64,000 nt of DNA from JAGXLC01 sp041686375. Its GTDB lineage: Bacteria > Bacteroidota > Bacteroidia > Bacteroidales > UBA12077. Within the stretch, counting starts at the first letter, position 1, and each line of letters starts with the position of its first letter. Location of the stretch: assembly GCA_041686375.1 (NCBI GenBank), contig JAWLEB010000007.1, forward strand, positions 26,157 to 90,156. The letters are read 5' to 3'. A program made the translations under genes and the position numbers. Below, one piece after another: positions 45,075 through 54,034 of this stretch. Under the pieces are notes generated by a model that saw only the letters and a list, made by a program, of their open reading frames with translations, made no database searches and was not told the origin of the DNA.

Positions 45075-47315
45075 TTATGCTTTCAGGTTCTTATTGTTAC
45101 TTTTACTTTTTAAATCAGCTAACGCAAATCGAATATCGCTATAAGTAAATTCATCTCCTAGCTTAGATTTAATATCGTTCATTTTGAATGTTGCCAGCAT
45201 TTCTGCTACTTTTTTTATTTGCGCATTTTTAATTTTATCAATAAACTGATTTACATCTAATTGTCCTTTCTCTACAAAATAGGAGAGATGACCTTCTATA
45301 GTTGAAACAGCGAGTAGCCGTTGTTCAGCAATTTTTTCAATACTATTACCATTTTGAAATAGCTCCAGGGTTATATCTTTCGTATTTTTTTTAACTTCAT
45401 TTTGCTTAGTATATTCATTTTCAATTTTTTCCCACTTTGTTTGCAATGAAGATTTGCATTCATGTATTTTTTCGGTGATATTTTGATTTGATAAAGCGGC
45501 ATCAAGCATTGTTTCTGAGATATGAATTTCTTCAATTTTTTTGAAGATATCAGACGCAAGATTGTCCAGTTCCCTGGTATATTTTTTAGTACCTTTTTTC
45601 TTCTGCATGTCAGCCATATGTGATATTACCTTTTTATAAAGCTCTTCCATTAAGGGTTCAAAATAATTCCTGGCTGCCTTAACCCTTTCTAAAAGTCTTT
45701 CTTGGTGTCCATTATATGAATTCTGGCATATTTGTATTATTTGTTTCTGAAATTTATCGCTGGTTCTTGTTAACTCCTTTCCCAGGTCTATTAGGTCCAT
45801 TGCCCAAGCTTTGTATTTTTGTTTGGTCGATTTTTTTACATCTTGTTGGTATGTAGCTGCATGATTGTTTAAACTTTTATATAAGTCTTGAAAGTTAAAT
45901 GCATCTAATATGGAATTTTCTATAAAACTGGTAAAAGCGTTAAAATATAAATTTTGTAATTTTTCAGAATGCTTTTTATTAATAATGAAATTTCTTAAGC
46001 TTTCAGGAGGGTTGAGGTTTTTTTGGGGAATTGGAGTGTTAAGGATTAAACCGTCTAACGACGTTAATCTTGATAATGCAACGTAGATTTGCCCCGGTGC
46101 AAAAGCCTGAGAAACGTCGATTATAGCTTTTTCAAAGGTTAAACCCTGACTTTTGTGGATTGTTACAGCCCAGGCAAGTTTTATTGGGAAATGTGTAAAA
46201 GTTCCTTTAATGACTTCCTTGATTTTTTTTGTTTTTTGATTAAGAGCGAATTCTTTATTTTCCCATGTATATTTTTCTACAGGAGTATCAGGAGTTCCAT
46301 CCTGAAAGCTTACGTAAATTTCTTCCTCAGAAATGTCGCTTATTGTACCGATTTTACCATTAAAATATCTTTGTTCTCCAGAATAATCATTTTTTATGAA
46401 CATAACCTGTGCTCCTTTCTTAAACTCTTGCTGGTATGGAATAGGATAGAGGTGTTCCCCAAAACTTCCTTCAACTTTAGCATCGAAGCGAAATGATTTA
46501 CCCGGTAAGTTATTTAAAGCCTTTTGATTTATTTGGTCAGCTTTCTTGTTATGCGTTGTAAGAAAAATATACCCATCATTTTCTGAAGGTTCGAAGTTGG
46601 GTTTATAATGATTGTTCAACGTCTGTATGTCGGCTCCTGTGATGCTGTTTTCTCTGAGTCGATTTAAGATTCCTATAAATTTTTTATCCACTTGGCGAAA
46701 TACTTTCTCTAATTCAATATAGATGGGGTATTTTTCTTGTAATGCTTTAGCTTCAAAGAAATAACCAGAGGAATAATAGGAAGAAAGGATATCTTTTTCA
46801 TCTTTTCTTATGACAGGAGGTAACTGAAGTAGATCTCCGATAAAAAGGATCTGGACTCCACCGAATGTACTGTTTTTTCTTTTGACATGACGTAAGATAG
46901 TATCAATGGCATCTAACGTATCAGCACGAAGCATGCTTACCTCATCGATTATTAGAAGCTCAGTTTCTTTGATTAGATTTCTTTTAGTTTCGTTCATCCG
47001 ATGAGATCGTATGAGTGTTCCAGGTGAATGAACTTCTGTAGTAAATTTGAGATTTGGTTTATGAAAATTATCCGGAACAAAACACCCGAAGGGTAGGTGA
47101 AGTAGTGAATGCAGGGTGACTCCTCCGGCATTAATAGCAGCAATGCCTGTGGGAGCGGCTACAACTGTTTTTTTATAGGAATCCTCAAGAATGGTTTTCA
47201 GGAAAGTAGTTTTGCCTGTTCCTGCCTTTCCTGTTAGAAAGATGTTTTGGTCGGTATTGTTAACAAATTTATAAGCATATTGCCAGGGAGATAGAATTTC
47301 CTTTTTTGATGTCAT
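45075..47315 (-). CDS. Pif1/RecD-like helicase with C-terminal helix-turn-helix domain
   Basis: A 746-residue superfamily 1B helicase. Walker A GKAGTGKTT at 29-37, Walker B LLIIDEVSML near 118-127, motif III FIGDLLQLPPV, and a C-terminal motor region with YVALSRLTSLDGL (motif VI). From about 430 on it is helical and Lys-rich, ending with an HTH_40-like region (LFQNGNSIEKIAEQRLLAVSTIEGHLSYFVEKGQ). It unwinds DNA or RNA:DNA, 5' to 3' as in its relatives. It starts 14 bp after rtcB stops, so the two are probably co-transcribed. Confidence 0.9.
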   Translation of the reverse strand: MTSKKEILSPWQYAYKFVNNTDQNIFLTGKAGTGKTTFLKTILEDSYKKTVVAAPTGIAAINAGGVTLHSLLHLPFGCFVPDNFHKPNLKFTTEVHSPGTLIRSHRMNETKRNLIKETELLIIDEVSMLRADTLDAIDTILRHVKRKNSTFGGVQILFIGDLLQLPPVIRKDEKDILSSYYSSGYFFEAKALQEKYPIYIELEKVFRQVDKKFIGILNRLRENSITGADIQTLNNHYKPNFEPSENDGYIFLTTHNKKADQINQKALNNLPGKSFRFDAKVEGSFGEHLYPIPYQQEFKKGAQVMFIKNDYSGEQRYFNGKIGTISDISEEEIYVSFQDGTPDTPVEKYTWENKEFALNQKTKKIKEVIKGTFTHFPIKLAWAVTIHKSQGLTFEKAIIDVSQAFAPGQIYVALSRLTSLDGLILNTPIPQKNLNPPESLRNFIINKKHSEKLQNLYFNAFTSFIENSILDAFNFQDLYKSLNNHAATYQQDVKKSTKQKYKAWAMDLIDLGKELTRTSDKFQKQIIQICQNSYNGHQERLLERVKAARNYFEPLMEELYKKVISHMADMQKKKGTKKYTRELDNLASDIFKKIEEIHISETMLDAALSNQNITEKIHECKSSLQTKWEKIENEYTKQNEVKKNTKDITLELFQNGNSIEKIAEQRLLAVSTIEGHLSYFVEKGQLDVNQFIDKIKNAQIKKVAEMLATFKMNDIKSKLGDEFTYSDIRFALADLKSKSNNKNLKA

Positions 47316-47329
47316 AAAATAGAATTTGA

Positions 47330-48724
47330 TTAAGCCATTCTTACAATTTTGGGTTTAAAGACAGCAAGTATGTCCACCATATCCTGTTGAAGCCTCATGA
47401 CTTCATTAATATCTTTATAAGCAAAGGGAGATTCATCCTTATTGCCTCCAATCAGCGTTACATTGTTTTTATTCAGGTATTCATGCAGTTCCTTTTTGGT
47501 GAATCGCCGTTTAGCTTCACTACGTGAAAGCAATCTTCCTGCTCCATGAGCAGCAGAGTTCAGAGCTTCTTCGTTACCTTTCCCTCTTACAATAAAAGCA
47601 GGGCTTACCATCGAACCCGGAATTATTCCCAAGGTTCCTTTGTGAGCAGGTGTGGCTCCTTTCCTGTGTATAACAATTTCTTCACCGTCACTGAGCTTTT
47701 CTTTCCATGCAAAATTATGGTGGTTTTCTATACGTGCAAGGGATTCAGCTTGCATTGCTTTCGCTATTTTTTTATGGATGATTTCATGATTTGCCGCGGA
47801 GTAGTCACCGGCCCAGTTCATAGCTTTCCAGTATTCTTCACCTTCTGCTTTTCCCAGTTCCAACCAGGCTAAGGATTTTGCCCCTTTAGGCAGACTACAT
47901 TTTTGTGAAGCTATTTTTGTATAGTGCCGTGCTATCTCAGCTCCTGTTCCTCTGGAGCCTGAATGCGTCAATACAGCAAGATATATGCCGGGGCTAATTT
48001 GAATTGGGGTGGTTGGTTCCTTAACTTCAAGGATACCAATGTCAACGAAATGATTGCCATGCCCTGAAGTACCTAACTGATCATAAGCCTTTTTCTGTAA
48101 AGTACGTAGGAATTTTATTTCATTAAATTCCTGACGTTCCATTATCAGGTGATCCTTCATTTCTTTATGTTCTTCTTTTCCAAAAGAGGTATTACTTAAT
48201 AAAATATTTTTTAGTCTTGGTACATTATTGATCACAAAATTTGGGTCGATTGGGAAAATAGACATTGCCATTCTACAACCTATATCCATTCCTACGGCAA
48301 ACGGAATAACGGCATTTTTTGCAGCGATGACACCACCAATCGGCAGCCCATACCCCTGGTGGGCATCAGGCATTAAGGCACCCTTTATCGCTATTGGTAA
48401 TCTCATTGCTGTTTCCATTTGTTGAAGAGCGCTTTCTTCAATATTTTCTCTGCCGTATATTTTGTAGGGTTTTGTTTCTTTTAACATGAATTCCTGTGTT
48501 GACTGTGTTTTATTAACGGTAAGTCTCTGGGCTATTTTCCCCAATTGAGGATGTTTATGAAATTTCTCAGGGTTATTCATGACCTTTTTTAAGATCTCTA
48601 AAGCCTCCGCTTTATTCTGATGCTTATAGTGCTTCTGCATGATGTTTTTAGCCAGACTTATAACTTTATCATCAGTAATTCCGATACGCCTTATATCTTT
48701 TCCGCTCAGATTCAGTTTTTTCAT
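47330..48724 (-). CDS. rtcB: RtcB family RNA ligase
   Basis: A 464-residue member of the RtcB family (GTP-dependent RNA ligase joining 3'-phosphate or 2',3'-cyclic phosphate to 5'-OH). Seen: MPDAHQGYGLPIGG, MDIGCRMAM with the metal-binding Cys, GHGNHFVDIG, THSGSRGTGAEIARHY, NHEIIHKK and NSAAHGAGRLLSRSEAKRRF, which carries the guanylylated His. It is of the shorter RtcB type (about 460 residues). No archease or RtcA gene is near; the downstream partner is the helicase. It follows the GreA/B-like gene with a 203 bp gap holding no recognisable feature. Confidence 0.93.
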   Translation of the reverse strand: MKKLNLSGKDIRRIGITDDKVISLAKNIMQKHYKHQNKAEALEILKKVMNNPEKFHKHPQLGKIAQRLTVNKTQSTQEFMLKETKPYKIYGRENIEESALQQMETAMRLPIAIKGALMPDAHQGYGLPIGGVIAAKNAVIPFAVGMDIGCRMAMSIFPIDPNFVINNVPRLKNILLSNTSFGKEEHKEMKDHLIMERQEFNEIKFLRTLQKKAYDQLGTSGHGNHFVDIGILEVKEPTTPIQISPGIYLAVLTHSGSRGTGAEIARHYTKIASQKCSLPKGAKSLAWLELGKAEGEEYWKAMNWAGDYSAANHEIIHKKIAKAMQAESLARIENHHNFAWKEKLSDGEEIVIHRKGATPAHKGTLGIIPGSMVSPAFIVRGKGNEEALNSAAHGAGRLLSRSEAKRRFTKKELHEYLNKNNVTLIGGNKDESPFAYKDINEVMRLQQDMVDILAVFKPKIVRMA

Positions 48725-48927
48725 TTACTTAAGTCTATAAATTCAAAGCAGTATGTAATGTTTTATGAGTACTCATAAAACATCTGCTTAATAGTATAGT
48801 TACGTATACTATAATATTTTTCCTCTTGACCAGGAATTTTGGTCTTGGCTTAATTCGTAATGCAATTATATACCCGGAAAATACTTTTTTGGAGCTTACA
48901 CAAATAAAATAGTATACGTTAAGAAAG

Positions 48928-49383
48928 TTAGAAAACATCTTTAATTTCAAACTTGTTGCCATTAAATTCGAAAGTATCTCCCTTTTTCTTTCCTTCCATT
49001 ACTTTGTATATTGGCACATCCCTGGAGATTACAAAATATTCCTCGCCATCTACCGAAATTTTTCCTAACCCGATCACAATAAACAGGCTTTGTTTGTTGG
49101 TTTTTACTACTGCTCCAAAATCAACTTTATCCAGTAATTTCCCGTAATTTACGTTATTGAGGATCTGTATTTCATTTATAATATTTTGCAATTGCTCTAC
49201 ATAAATATCTCTTTGACCCAATAATTTATTCCTTGTACCGTCAAAAACATCATGCTCCTGTTCAGTTTGATTAGCATCTTTCTGAAGTTCTTCAACTCTT
49301 GTCTTTGTTGTTTCAGCACTTTTTTCAAGAATGGATAAACATTTGTCGTATATCTTTTTCTTAAGGGCTAACTTATCTTCCAT
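48928..49383 (-). CDS. GreA/GreB-like coiled-coil protein
   Basis: A 151-residue protein with the two-part build of transcript-cleavage factors: an N-terminal antiparallel coiled coil (about 1-75, LKKKIYDKCLSILEKSAETTKTRVEELQ) and a C-terminal beta domain with VDFGAVVKTNK and a GKKKGDTFEFNG turn like the GreA/B C-terminal segment. The GreA acidic loop-tip residues (usually a DE pair) may be replaced by QEHDVFDG, so activity is uncertain. In other Bacteroidota similar proteins are sometimes mislabelled as 3-oxoacyl-ACP synthase. Likely binds RNA polymerase; not proven. Confidence 0.7.
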   Translation of the reverse strand: MEDKLALKKKIYDKCLSILEKSAETTKTRVEELQKDANQTEQEHDVFDGTRNKLLGQRDIYVEQLQNIINEIQILNNVNYGKLLDKVDFGAVVKTNKQSLFIVIGLGKISVDGEEYFVISRDVPIYKVMEGKKKGDTFEFNGNKFEIKDVF

Positions 49384-49670
49384 ATCAATTTTGAATGTTT
49401 ATTTGTTATTACCAAAAAAGCCAATTTAAAAAAATATTTTATGTAATCAATAAACATATTATATCCTTTTAAAATTATCCAGCCTATAAAAAATTGTTCT
49501 GAAAATTAATTAAGAACTAAAGTTACATGTTGATATTAAGTGTTTTAATAACTTTTTAATATGATATTATGGAGTTTAAATTTGTACATAATTTTTTAAA
49601 AGAAAAATTTATATTGAATGGATAGTAAAAAATATTGTTCCTATTTTATCAGATTTTATTATTTTGGTAG
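49384..49670. other. AT-rich intergenic stretch before repeat element
   Basis: A 287 bp stretch of very high AT content between the GreA/B-like gene (minus) and the leader element (49671). I see no gene, hairpin with T-run or paired promoter boxes, although promoters for both flanking genes are expected in or near it. Confidence 0.4.
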
Positions 49671-49841
49671 AATAAAATAAACTAATTATGAAACCTTCAC
49701 TCACTAGCGTCCTTATAAGCATATGCCTGAAACTATATTTGGAGACAATGCTTGAGGGTTCATGTCTGTTAGAATCATAAACCGTTGATATCTGTGATCA
49801 TAGGTTTCATATAATGAAATTAATAATCAAATTTTATACAC
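49671..49841 (+). repeat. leader element, copy A (upstream of C69 dipeptidase)
   Basis: About 170 nt ending at the C69 dipeptidase start codon, and alignable over its full length with 56181-56330. Conserved blocks in order: AATAAA..ATAAAC, ATGAAACCyTCAyyCACTA, a GGGTTC block, AGAAT, GTTGA, and TCATATwATGAAAyTAATAATC ending a few bases before the ATG. A bulged stem is possible: 49690-49699 with 49753-49761. A second perfect repeat ATGAAACCT / AGGTTTCAT occurs at 49688-49696 and 49802-49810 in this copy only. A 30-codon open frame starts at 49688. Confidence 0.75.
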
Positions 49842-51479
49842 ATGAAAACAATCAATTATTTTATTTCAGCATTTTTATCCGTTTTTTTATTATTACTGTC
49901 CTTTTCCTCATTTTCTCAGGCAAAAAGTGATTGGAAAGGCGGTGTTCCTGAAGGCTGCACAAGCATCACTGTGGGGAAAAAAGCAAGTTCAGATGGTTCG
50001 GTTATGACATCGCATACTGATGATAGTCATCGTACCAGGGCGTGGATGGATTTTGAGCCTGCAAAGGATCAAATTGAGGAGGAAACTGTATCAATGTTTA
50101 AACGGGTGGAAGACAATTCGAAGACAATGCCTGCCTATAAGCATGAGGAGATTGGAGAAATCCCCCAGGTAGAACAAACCAATGCTTATTTGAATACAGC
50201 ATATCCAAGTATGAATGAGCATCAACTTGGTGTGGGAGAGTCAACTTTTGGCGGAAGAGAAGAATTACAATCTGATGCCGGACTTATTGATTGTCAGCGT
50301 CTTTGTCAACTTATGCTTGAGCGTACGGAGACGGCCAGAGAAGCTATAGAGCTGGCTGATGGCCTTCTTACTCAGTTTGGATGGAATGATTATGGCGAAT
50401 GTCTGACCATAGCAGATAAGAATGAAGTATGGCACCTAGAAATTGTAGGTCCTGGTGAAGGGAAAGTTGGTGCTGTTTGGGCCGCACAGAGAGTACCGGA
50501 TGATCATATCGCTGTAAACGCAAATGCTTCAACCATCAAAGAAATTGATCTTGATGATTCGGATAATTTCATGGCTTCCGATAATATACATGAAGTTGCA
50601 GAAGAAAATGGCTGGTGGGATGAATCAGAAGGAGAATTTCAATTTTGCTACGCTTACGCACCTGGTAGCAGAAAATCTGTTGCATCCAGGAGAAGAGAAT
50701 GGCGAGTTTTTGATTTATTAGCTCCTTCATTAGATCTAGACCCAACTTCAGAAAATTATCCTTTCTCTGTAAAACCCGATGAAAAGGTAACTTTATCTGA
50801 TCTGGTTAAGGTGTTTAAAGATTATTATCAAGGCACACCATATGATATGAGAAGAAACATAACAACTACCAACGAAGATGGAGAAAAGGTCATTTCACCA
50901 TTGGCAAACCCTTTTATGCCTTATGACCAGCTTGAAATACAGGATGTTAACGGCGGTTGGTTTAGTGTTGATGATGAATCCGGAGATATTGACTTTTTAG
51001 GAGAACGAACGATTGCCAGATGGTATACTATGTATGGAACTATTATTCAGTGCAGAGATTGGCTGCCTGATGAAATAGGAGGCATTGTATGGCTGGCACA
51101 AGATAATATTGCTTCATCTATTTATATTCCTGTTTATTGTAACAATACAGATTTGCCTGAATCATATAAAGTTAAAGCGAGGGAAACAGGTTACAGCAGA
51201 GAATCAGCCTGGTGGGCATTTAACCGTCTGGGTACACTTGCAGCTCAGAGATGGGGAGATATGCACAAAGACATAGACAGTGTCTGGAATCCCTGGCAAG
51301 AACAACTTTTTAAGGAACAAGAAGAAATCGACAACAAGGCTAAGGAACTGTACGATGAAGATCCTGAGAAAGCAGTTGAGTTTTTGAATGACCGTACCAT
51401 GGAATGGGGAAATAAAGTAGTTGAGAAAGCCTGGGATATGGGAGATTTACTCTGGACAAAGTATGATGAACAATTTTAA
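49842..51479 (+). CDS. C69 family dipeptidase
   Basis: A 545-residue exported hydrolase of the Ntn superfamily. A signal peptide of about 26 residues (ending SFSQA) is followed by a short segment and PEGCTSITVGKKASSDGS, where Cys39 would become the N-terminal nucleophile after autocleavage. Other conserved parts are TSHTDDSHRTRAW, GESTFGGREEL and EVWHLEIVGPGEGKVG. It should hydrolyse dipeptides in the periplasm or outside the cell. It is preceded by leader element copy A and followed by a terminator at 51502. Confidence 0.93.
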   Translation: MKTINYFISAFLSVFLLLLSFSSFSQAKSDWKGGVPEGCTSITVGKKASSDGSVMTSHTDDSHRTRAWMDFEPAKDQIEEETVSMFKRVEDNSKTMPAYKHEEIGEIPQVEQTNAYLNTAYPSMNEHQLGVGESTFGGREELQSDAGLIDCQRLCQLMLERTETAREAIELADGLLTQFGWNDYGECLTIADKNEVWHLEIVGPGEGKVGAVWAAQRVPDDHIAVNANASTIKEIDLDDSDNFMASDNIHEVAEENGWWDESEGEFQFCYAYAPGSRKSVASRRREWRVFDLLAPSLDLDPTSENYPFSVKPDEKVTLSDLVKVFKDYYQGTPYDMRRNITTTNEDGEKVISPLANPFMPYDQLEIQDVNGGWFSVDDESGDIDFLGERTIARWYTMYGTIIQCRDWLPDEIGGIVWLAQDNIASSIYIPVYCNNTDLPESYKVKARETGYSRESAWWAFNRLGTLAAQRWGDMHKDIDSVWNPWQEQLFKEQEEIDNKAKELYDEDPEKAVEFLNDRTMEWGNKVVEKAWDMGDLLWTKYDEQF

Positions 51480-51501
51480 CAAGGATCTGATAAAAAAGAT
51501 G

Positions 51502-51535
51502 CCGGGTAATATCCTTAGGTACCCGGTATTTTTTT
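51502..51535 (+). terminator. intrinsic terminator after the C69 dipeptidase gene
   Basis: CCGGGTA pairs with TACCCGG over 7 bp around an 11 nt loop, followed by TATTTTTTT. It lies 22 bp after the stop codon on the plus strand. Confidence 0.85.
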
Positions 51536-51604
51536 GAATTTTAAAAAATAAATTACTTAAATTAGCCTGTTATAAAAATAAATAATAGATTAAAAATATA
51601 AATC

Positions 51605-52642
51605 ATGCGTAATAGTAAAGGATTTGCCAGCGATAACAACTCCGGTGTTCACCCTGATATAATGAAAGCTTTAAATGATGCCAATGAAGGGCACACCTTT
51701 GCTTATGGTGATGATCCTTATACGAGGGAAGCTTATGAGTGTTTTCGTGAAATTTTTGGAAAAGATACTGAAATATATTTTGTCTTTTTGGGTACCGCTG
51801 CTAATGTATTGGGTTTAGGAGCATTATCAAGTTCCTATAATTCTGTTATTTGTGCTGAAACAGCCCATATTAATGAAGATGAATGCGGTGCACCGGAAAA
51901 ATTCAACGGTTTTAAGCTATTGCCGGTTGAAACCGATGATGGAAAAATTAATATTGAAGGTGTTAAGAAACATATCAAAGGCATTGACTTTGAGCATCAT
52001 TCACAGCCTAAAATAATATCTGTTACCCAGGCAACGGAATTAGGGACGGTTTACACGGTAGACGAACTACGCGAAATCACCCAATTTGCACAAGATAATA
52101 ACCTTTTTGTTCATATGGATGGTGCCAGAATTGCTAATGCTGCTGTATCTCTTAATAAATCTTTCCGTGAAATTACCAGGGACGTGGGTATAGATGTGCT
52201 TTCATTTGGAGGGACCAAAAATGGAATGATGTATGGAGAAGCGATTTTATTTTTCAACCAACATGCAGAAAATTATTTTAAATATATCAGAAAACAAGGT
52301 ATGCAACTGGCATCAAAGATGCGGTTTATTTCAGCACAGTTTCTCAGCTATCTTTCAGATGACTTATGGTATAAGAATGCCCGTAAGGCAAATCATACAG
52401 CAGGTTTGCTGGCAGAAGAGGCCGGAAAAATTCAAGGTATTGAAATTACCCGGCCGGTTGAAGCGAACGGAGTTTTTGCCAAAATTCCAGCCAGTATTAT
52501 ACCTGAATTGCAAAAGTCTTTCAAATTTTATGTTTGGGAGCCGGAAAAATCAGTTGTTCGCTGGATGACTTCATTTGATACCACTGAAGAAGATATTTAT
52601 ATGTTCGTTCAGAAAATTAAAGAACTGATGAAATATACCTGA
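51605..52642 (+). CDS. ltaE: low-specificity L-threonine aldolase
   Basis: A 345-residue PLP enzyme of the beta-eliminating lyase group that cleaves threonine to glycine and acetaldehyde. Seen: FASDNNSGVHPDIM at the start, YGDDPYTREAY, GTAANVLGL at about 63-71 (phosphate site), HMDGARIANAAV with Asp172, and SFGGTKNGMM with Schiff-base Lys205. Length is normal. Its own terminator precedes it, so it has its own promoter; the 125 bp upstream shows no clear paired boxes. Confidence 0.93.
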   Translation: MRNSKGFASDNNSGVHPDIMKALNDANEGHTFAYGDDPYTREAYECFREIFGKDTEIYFVFLGTAANVLGLGALSSSYNSVICAETAHINEDECGAPEKFNGFKLLPVETDDGKINIEGVKKHIKGIDFEHHSQPKIISVTQATELGTVYTVDELREITQFAQDNNLFVHMDGARIANAAVSLNKSFREITRDVGIDVLSFGGTKNGMMYGEAILFFNQHAENYFKYIRKQGMQLASKMRFISAQFLSYLSDDLWYKNARKANHTAGLLAEEAGKIQGIEITRPVEANGVFAKIPASIIPELQKSFKFYVWEPEKSVVRWMTSFDTTEEDIYMFVQKIKELMKYT

Positions 52643-52689
52643 TAAAGCAGAATTAAAAGGAAGGAAATGCAATTTTCCTCAGAAAAAAT

Positions 52690-53919
52690 TTATGGATTCC
52701 TTCTTCCCGGAAATAGCAGGGAACTATCTCCGTAACTTAAAAACCTGAAGTTATTGTTTAAGGCAAAATCATAAATACTTTTCCAGTCATCTCCAACAAA
52801 CCCAGCAATTAGCATTAACAAAGTGCTTTTGGGTTGATGAAAATTGGTAATCATTGCATGGGTCAGTTTAAAACGATAACCCGGAGTAATCATTATTTGT
52901 GTACTTCCATTGAATGAATGATTATTGTTTTTTTCTATGTATCTTTTTATCTCCTGTAAAGCATTCACAACGGGAACAGAATCATCAAGCTCCGTGTGTT
53001 CCCATTGCCTTAAAAAGTTTATTGGCTGATTTTTCTTTCCTTTGCTCAGCAGTTTCACGCCAAGCCAATATAAACTTTCCAATGTTCTTACTGATGTTGT
53101 CCCAACAGCAAGAATCCTGTTTTTGTGCTTAATAAGATTATTAATTGTCAGTATTGAGACAGAAAAATGCTCTGTGTGCATTTCATGTTCTCTTGGATTG
53201 TCAGTTTGTACCGGACGAAAGGTGCCTGCCCCTACATGCAAAGTTATCTTGTCTGTGGGAATATTTTTTTCCTTAATTGTATTTAGCGTAAATGCATCAA
53301 AATGTAAACCTGCTGTTGGAGCAGCAACAGACCCCTTTGTTCTGGAGTATTTTGTCTGATATCTTGTTTTGTCAATTTGTTCTGTTTCTCTTTTCAGGTA
53401 TGGAGGGATAGGCACCTTGCCAGCATTTTCAAGGATGTCTGAAAATGTGACTTCCTTATCATTCCAGGTAAACTTTAACAAGATATATCTATCTTCTTTT
53501 TTTATTTTTTCTACTTTTAATTTCAATTGTTTCTCATTAACAATAACTTTTTTTTGCAGATGATCTGTCTTCCATTTTTTTAGATTACCCACTATACCTT
53601 TCCATATGACTGTTTCCCTTTGTTGAAAGGCCATAGCATAGTCTGCTGGTTGATATGGTGCCAGGCAAAAAATCTCAATATTGGCCCCTGTTTCTTTTTG
53701 GAATTGTATTCTTGCAGCAATAACTTTTGCATCATTAAACACCATAAGATGATTTTCCGGAAGATAACCAGTAATGTTTTTAAATATATCTTTATAAATT
53801 TCTCCTTTTTTATAGATAAGTAAATTTGCATTTTCCCTGTTATCAAGAGGATATTTAGCTATTTTTTCTTCCGGTAAATGATAATTGTAATCCGCAATTT
53901 TTATTTTCTCTAATCTCAT
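52690..53919 (-). CDS. queA: S-adenosylmethionine:tRNA ribosyltransferase-isomerase
   Basis: A 409-residue QueA that transfers the ribosyl group of SAM to preQ1 in tRNA, the penultimate step of queuosine formation. Seen: IADYNYHLPEEKIAKYPL at the start, NDAKVIAARI, TKGSVAAPTAGLHF, LHVGAGTFRPV, GTTSVRTLESL and THAMITNFHQPKSTLLMLI. It is somewhat longer than E. coli QueA (356), mainly in the region after residue 300. The ATG at 53919 gives the family start MRLEKIKIADYNY; a TTG at 53967 is in frame but adds no conserved sequence. Confidence 0.93.
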   Translation of the reverse strand: MRLEKIKIADYNYHLPEEKIAKYPLDNRENANLLIYKKGEIYKDIFKNITGYLPENHLMVFNDAKVIAARIQFQKETGANIEIFCLAPYQPADYAMAFQQRETVIWKGIVGNLKKWKTDHLQKKVIVNEKQLKLKVEKIKKEDRYILLKFTWNDKEVTFSDILENAGKVPIPPYLKRETEQIDKTRYQTKYSRTKGSVAAPTAGLHFDAFTLNTIKEKNIPTDKITLHVGAGTFRPVQTDNPREHEMHTEHFSVSILTINNLIKHKNRILAVGTTSVRTLESLYWLGVKLLSKGKKNQPINFLRQWEHTELDDSVPVVNALQEIKRYIEKNNNHSFNGSTQIMITPGYRFKLTHAMITNFHQPKSTLLMLIAGFVGDDWKSIYDFALNNNFRFLSYGDSSLLFPGRRNP

Positions 53920-53942
53920 GTAAATTCTTATTTTATGAATGG

Positions 53943-53960
53943 CAAAATTAACTAATTTTG
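53943..53960. promoter_or_regulatory. face-to-face -7 elements between queA and the DUF2027 gene
   Basis: CAAAATTA-AC-TAATTTTG is an 18 bp perfect inverted repeat consisting of two TAnnTTTG boxes pointing in opposite directions. The minus-strand box (53943-53950) lies 24 bp upstream of queA and the plus-strand box (53953-53960) 75 bp upstream of the DUF2027 gene. Two RNA polymerases could not bind at once, so the two genes would compete. No strong -33 box is visible for either. Confidence 0.5.
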
Positions 53961-54034
53961 TATGCAAATAGATTTACAGACAAAGCAGTTTTTCTGCCAG
54001 CAATATTTTTTACTAAAGATAATGGGGACAAGTT

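Noticed and set aside
48735..48962. 75-codon open frame on the minus strand between rtcB and the GreA/B-like gene
   Set aside because: It overlaps the start of the convincing GreA/B-like coding frame in another phase, and its translation has no recognisable motif; the sequence is AT-rich and probably non-coding here.
49688..49810. Terminal inverted repeat of a MITE-like element (ATGAAACCT and AGGTTTCAT)
   Set aside because: The perfect 9-bp repeat exists only in copy A; in copy B the right-hand arm is degenerate, and neither copy shows a target-site duplication, so transposition is not supported.
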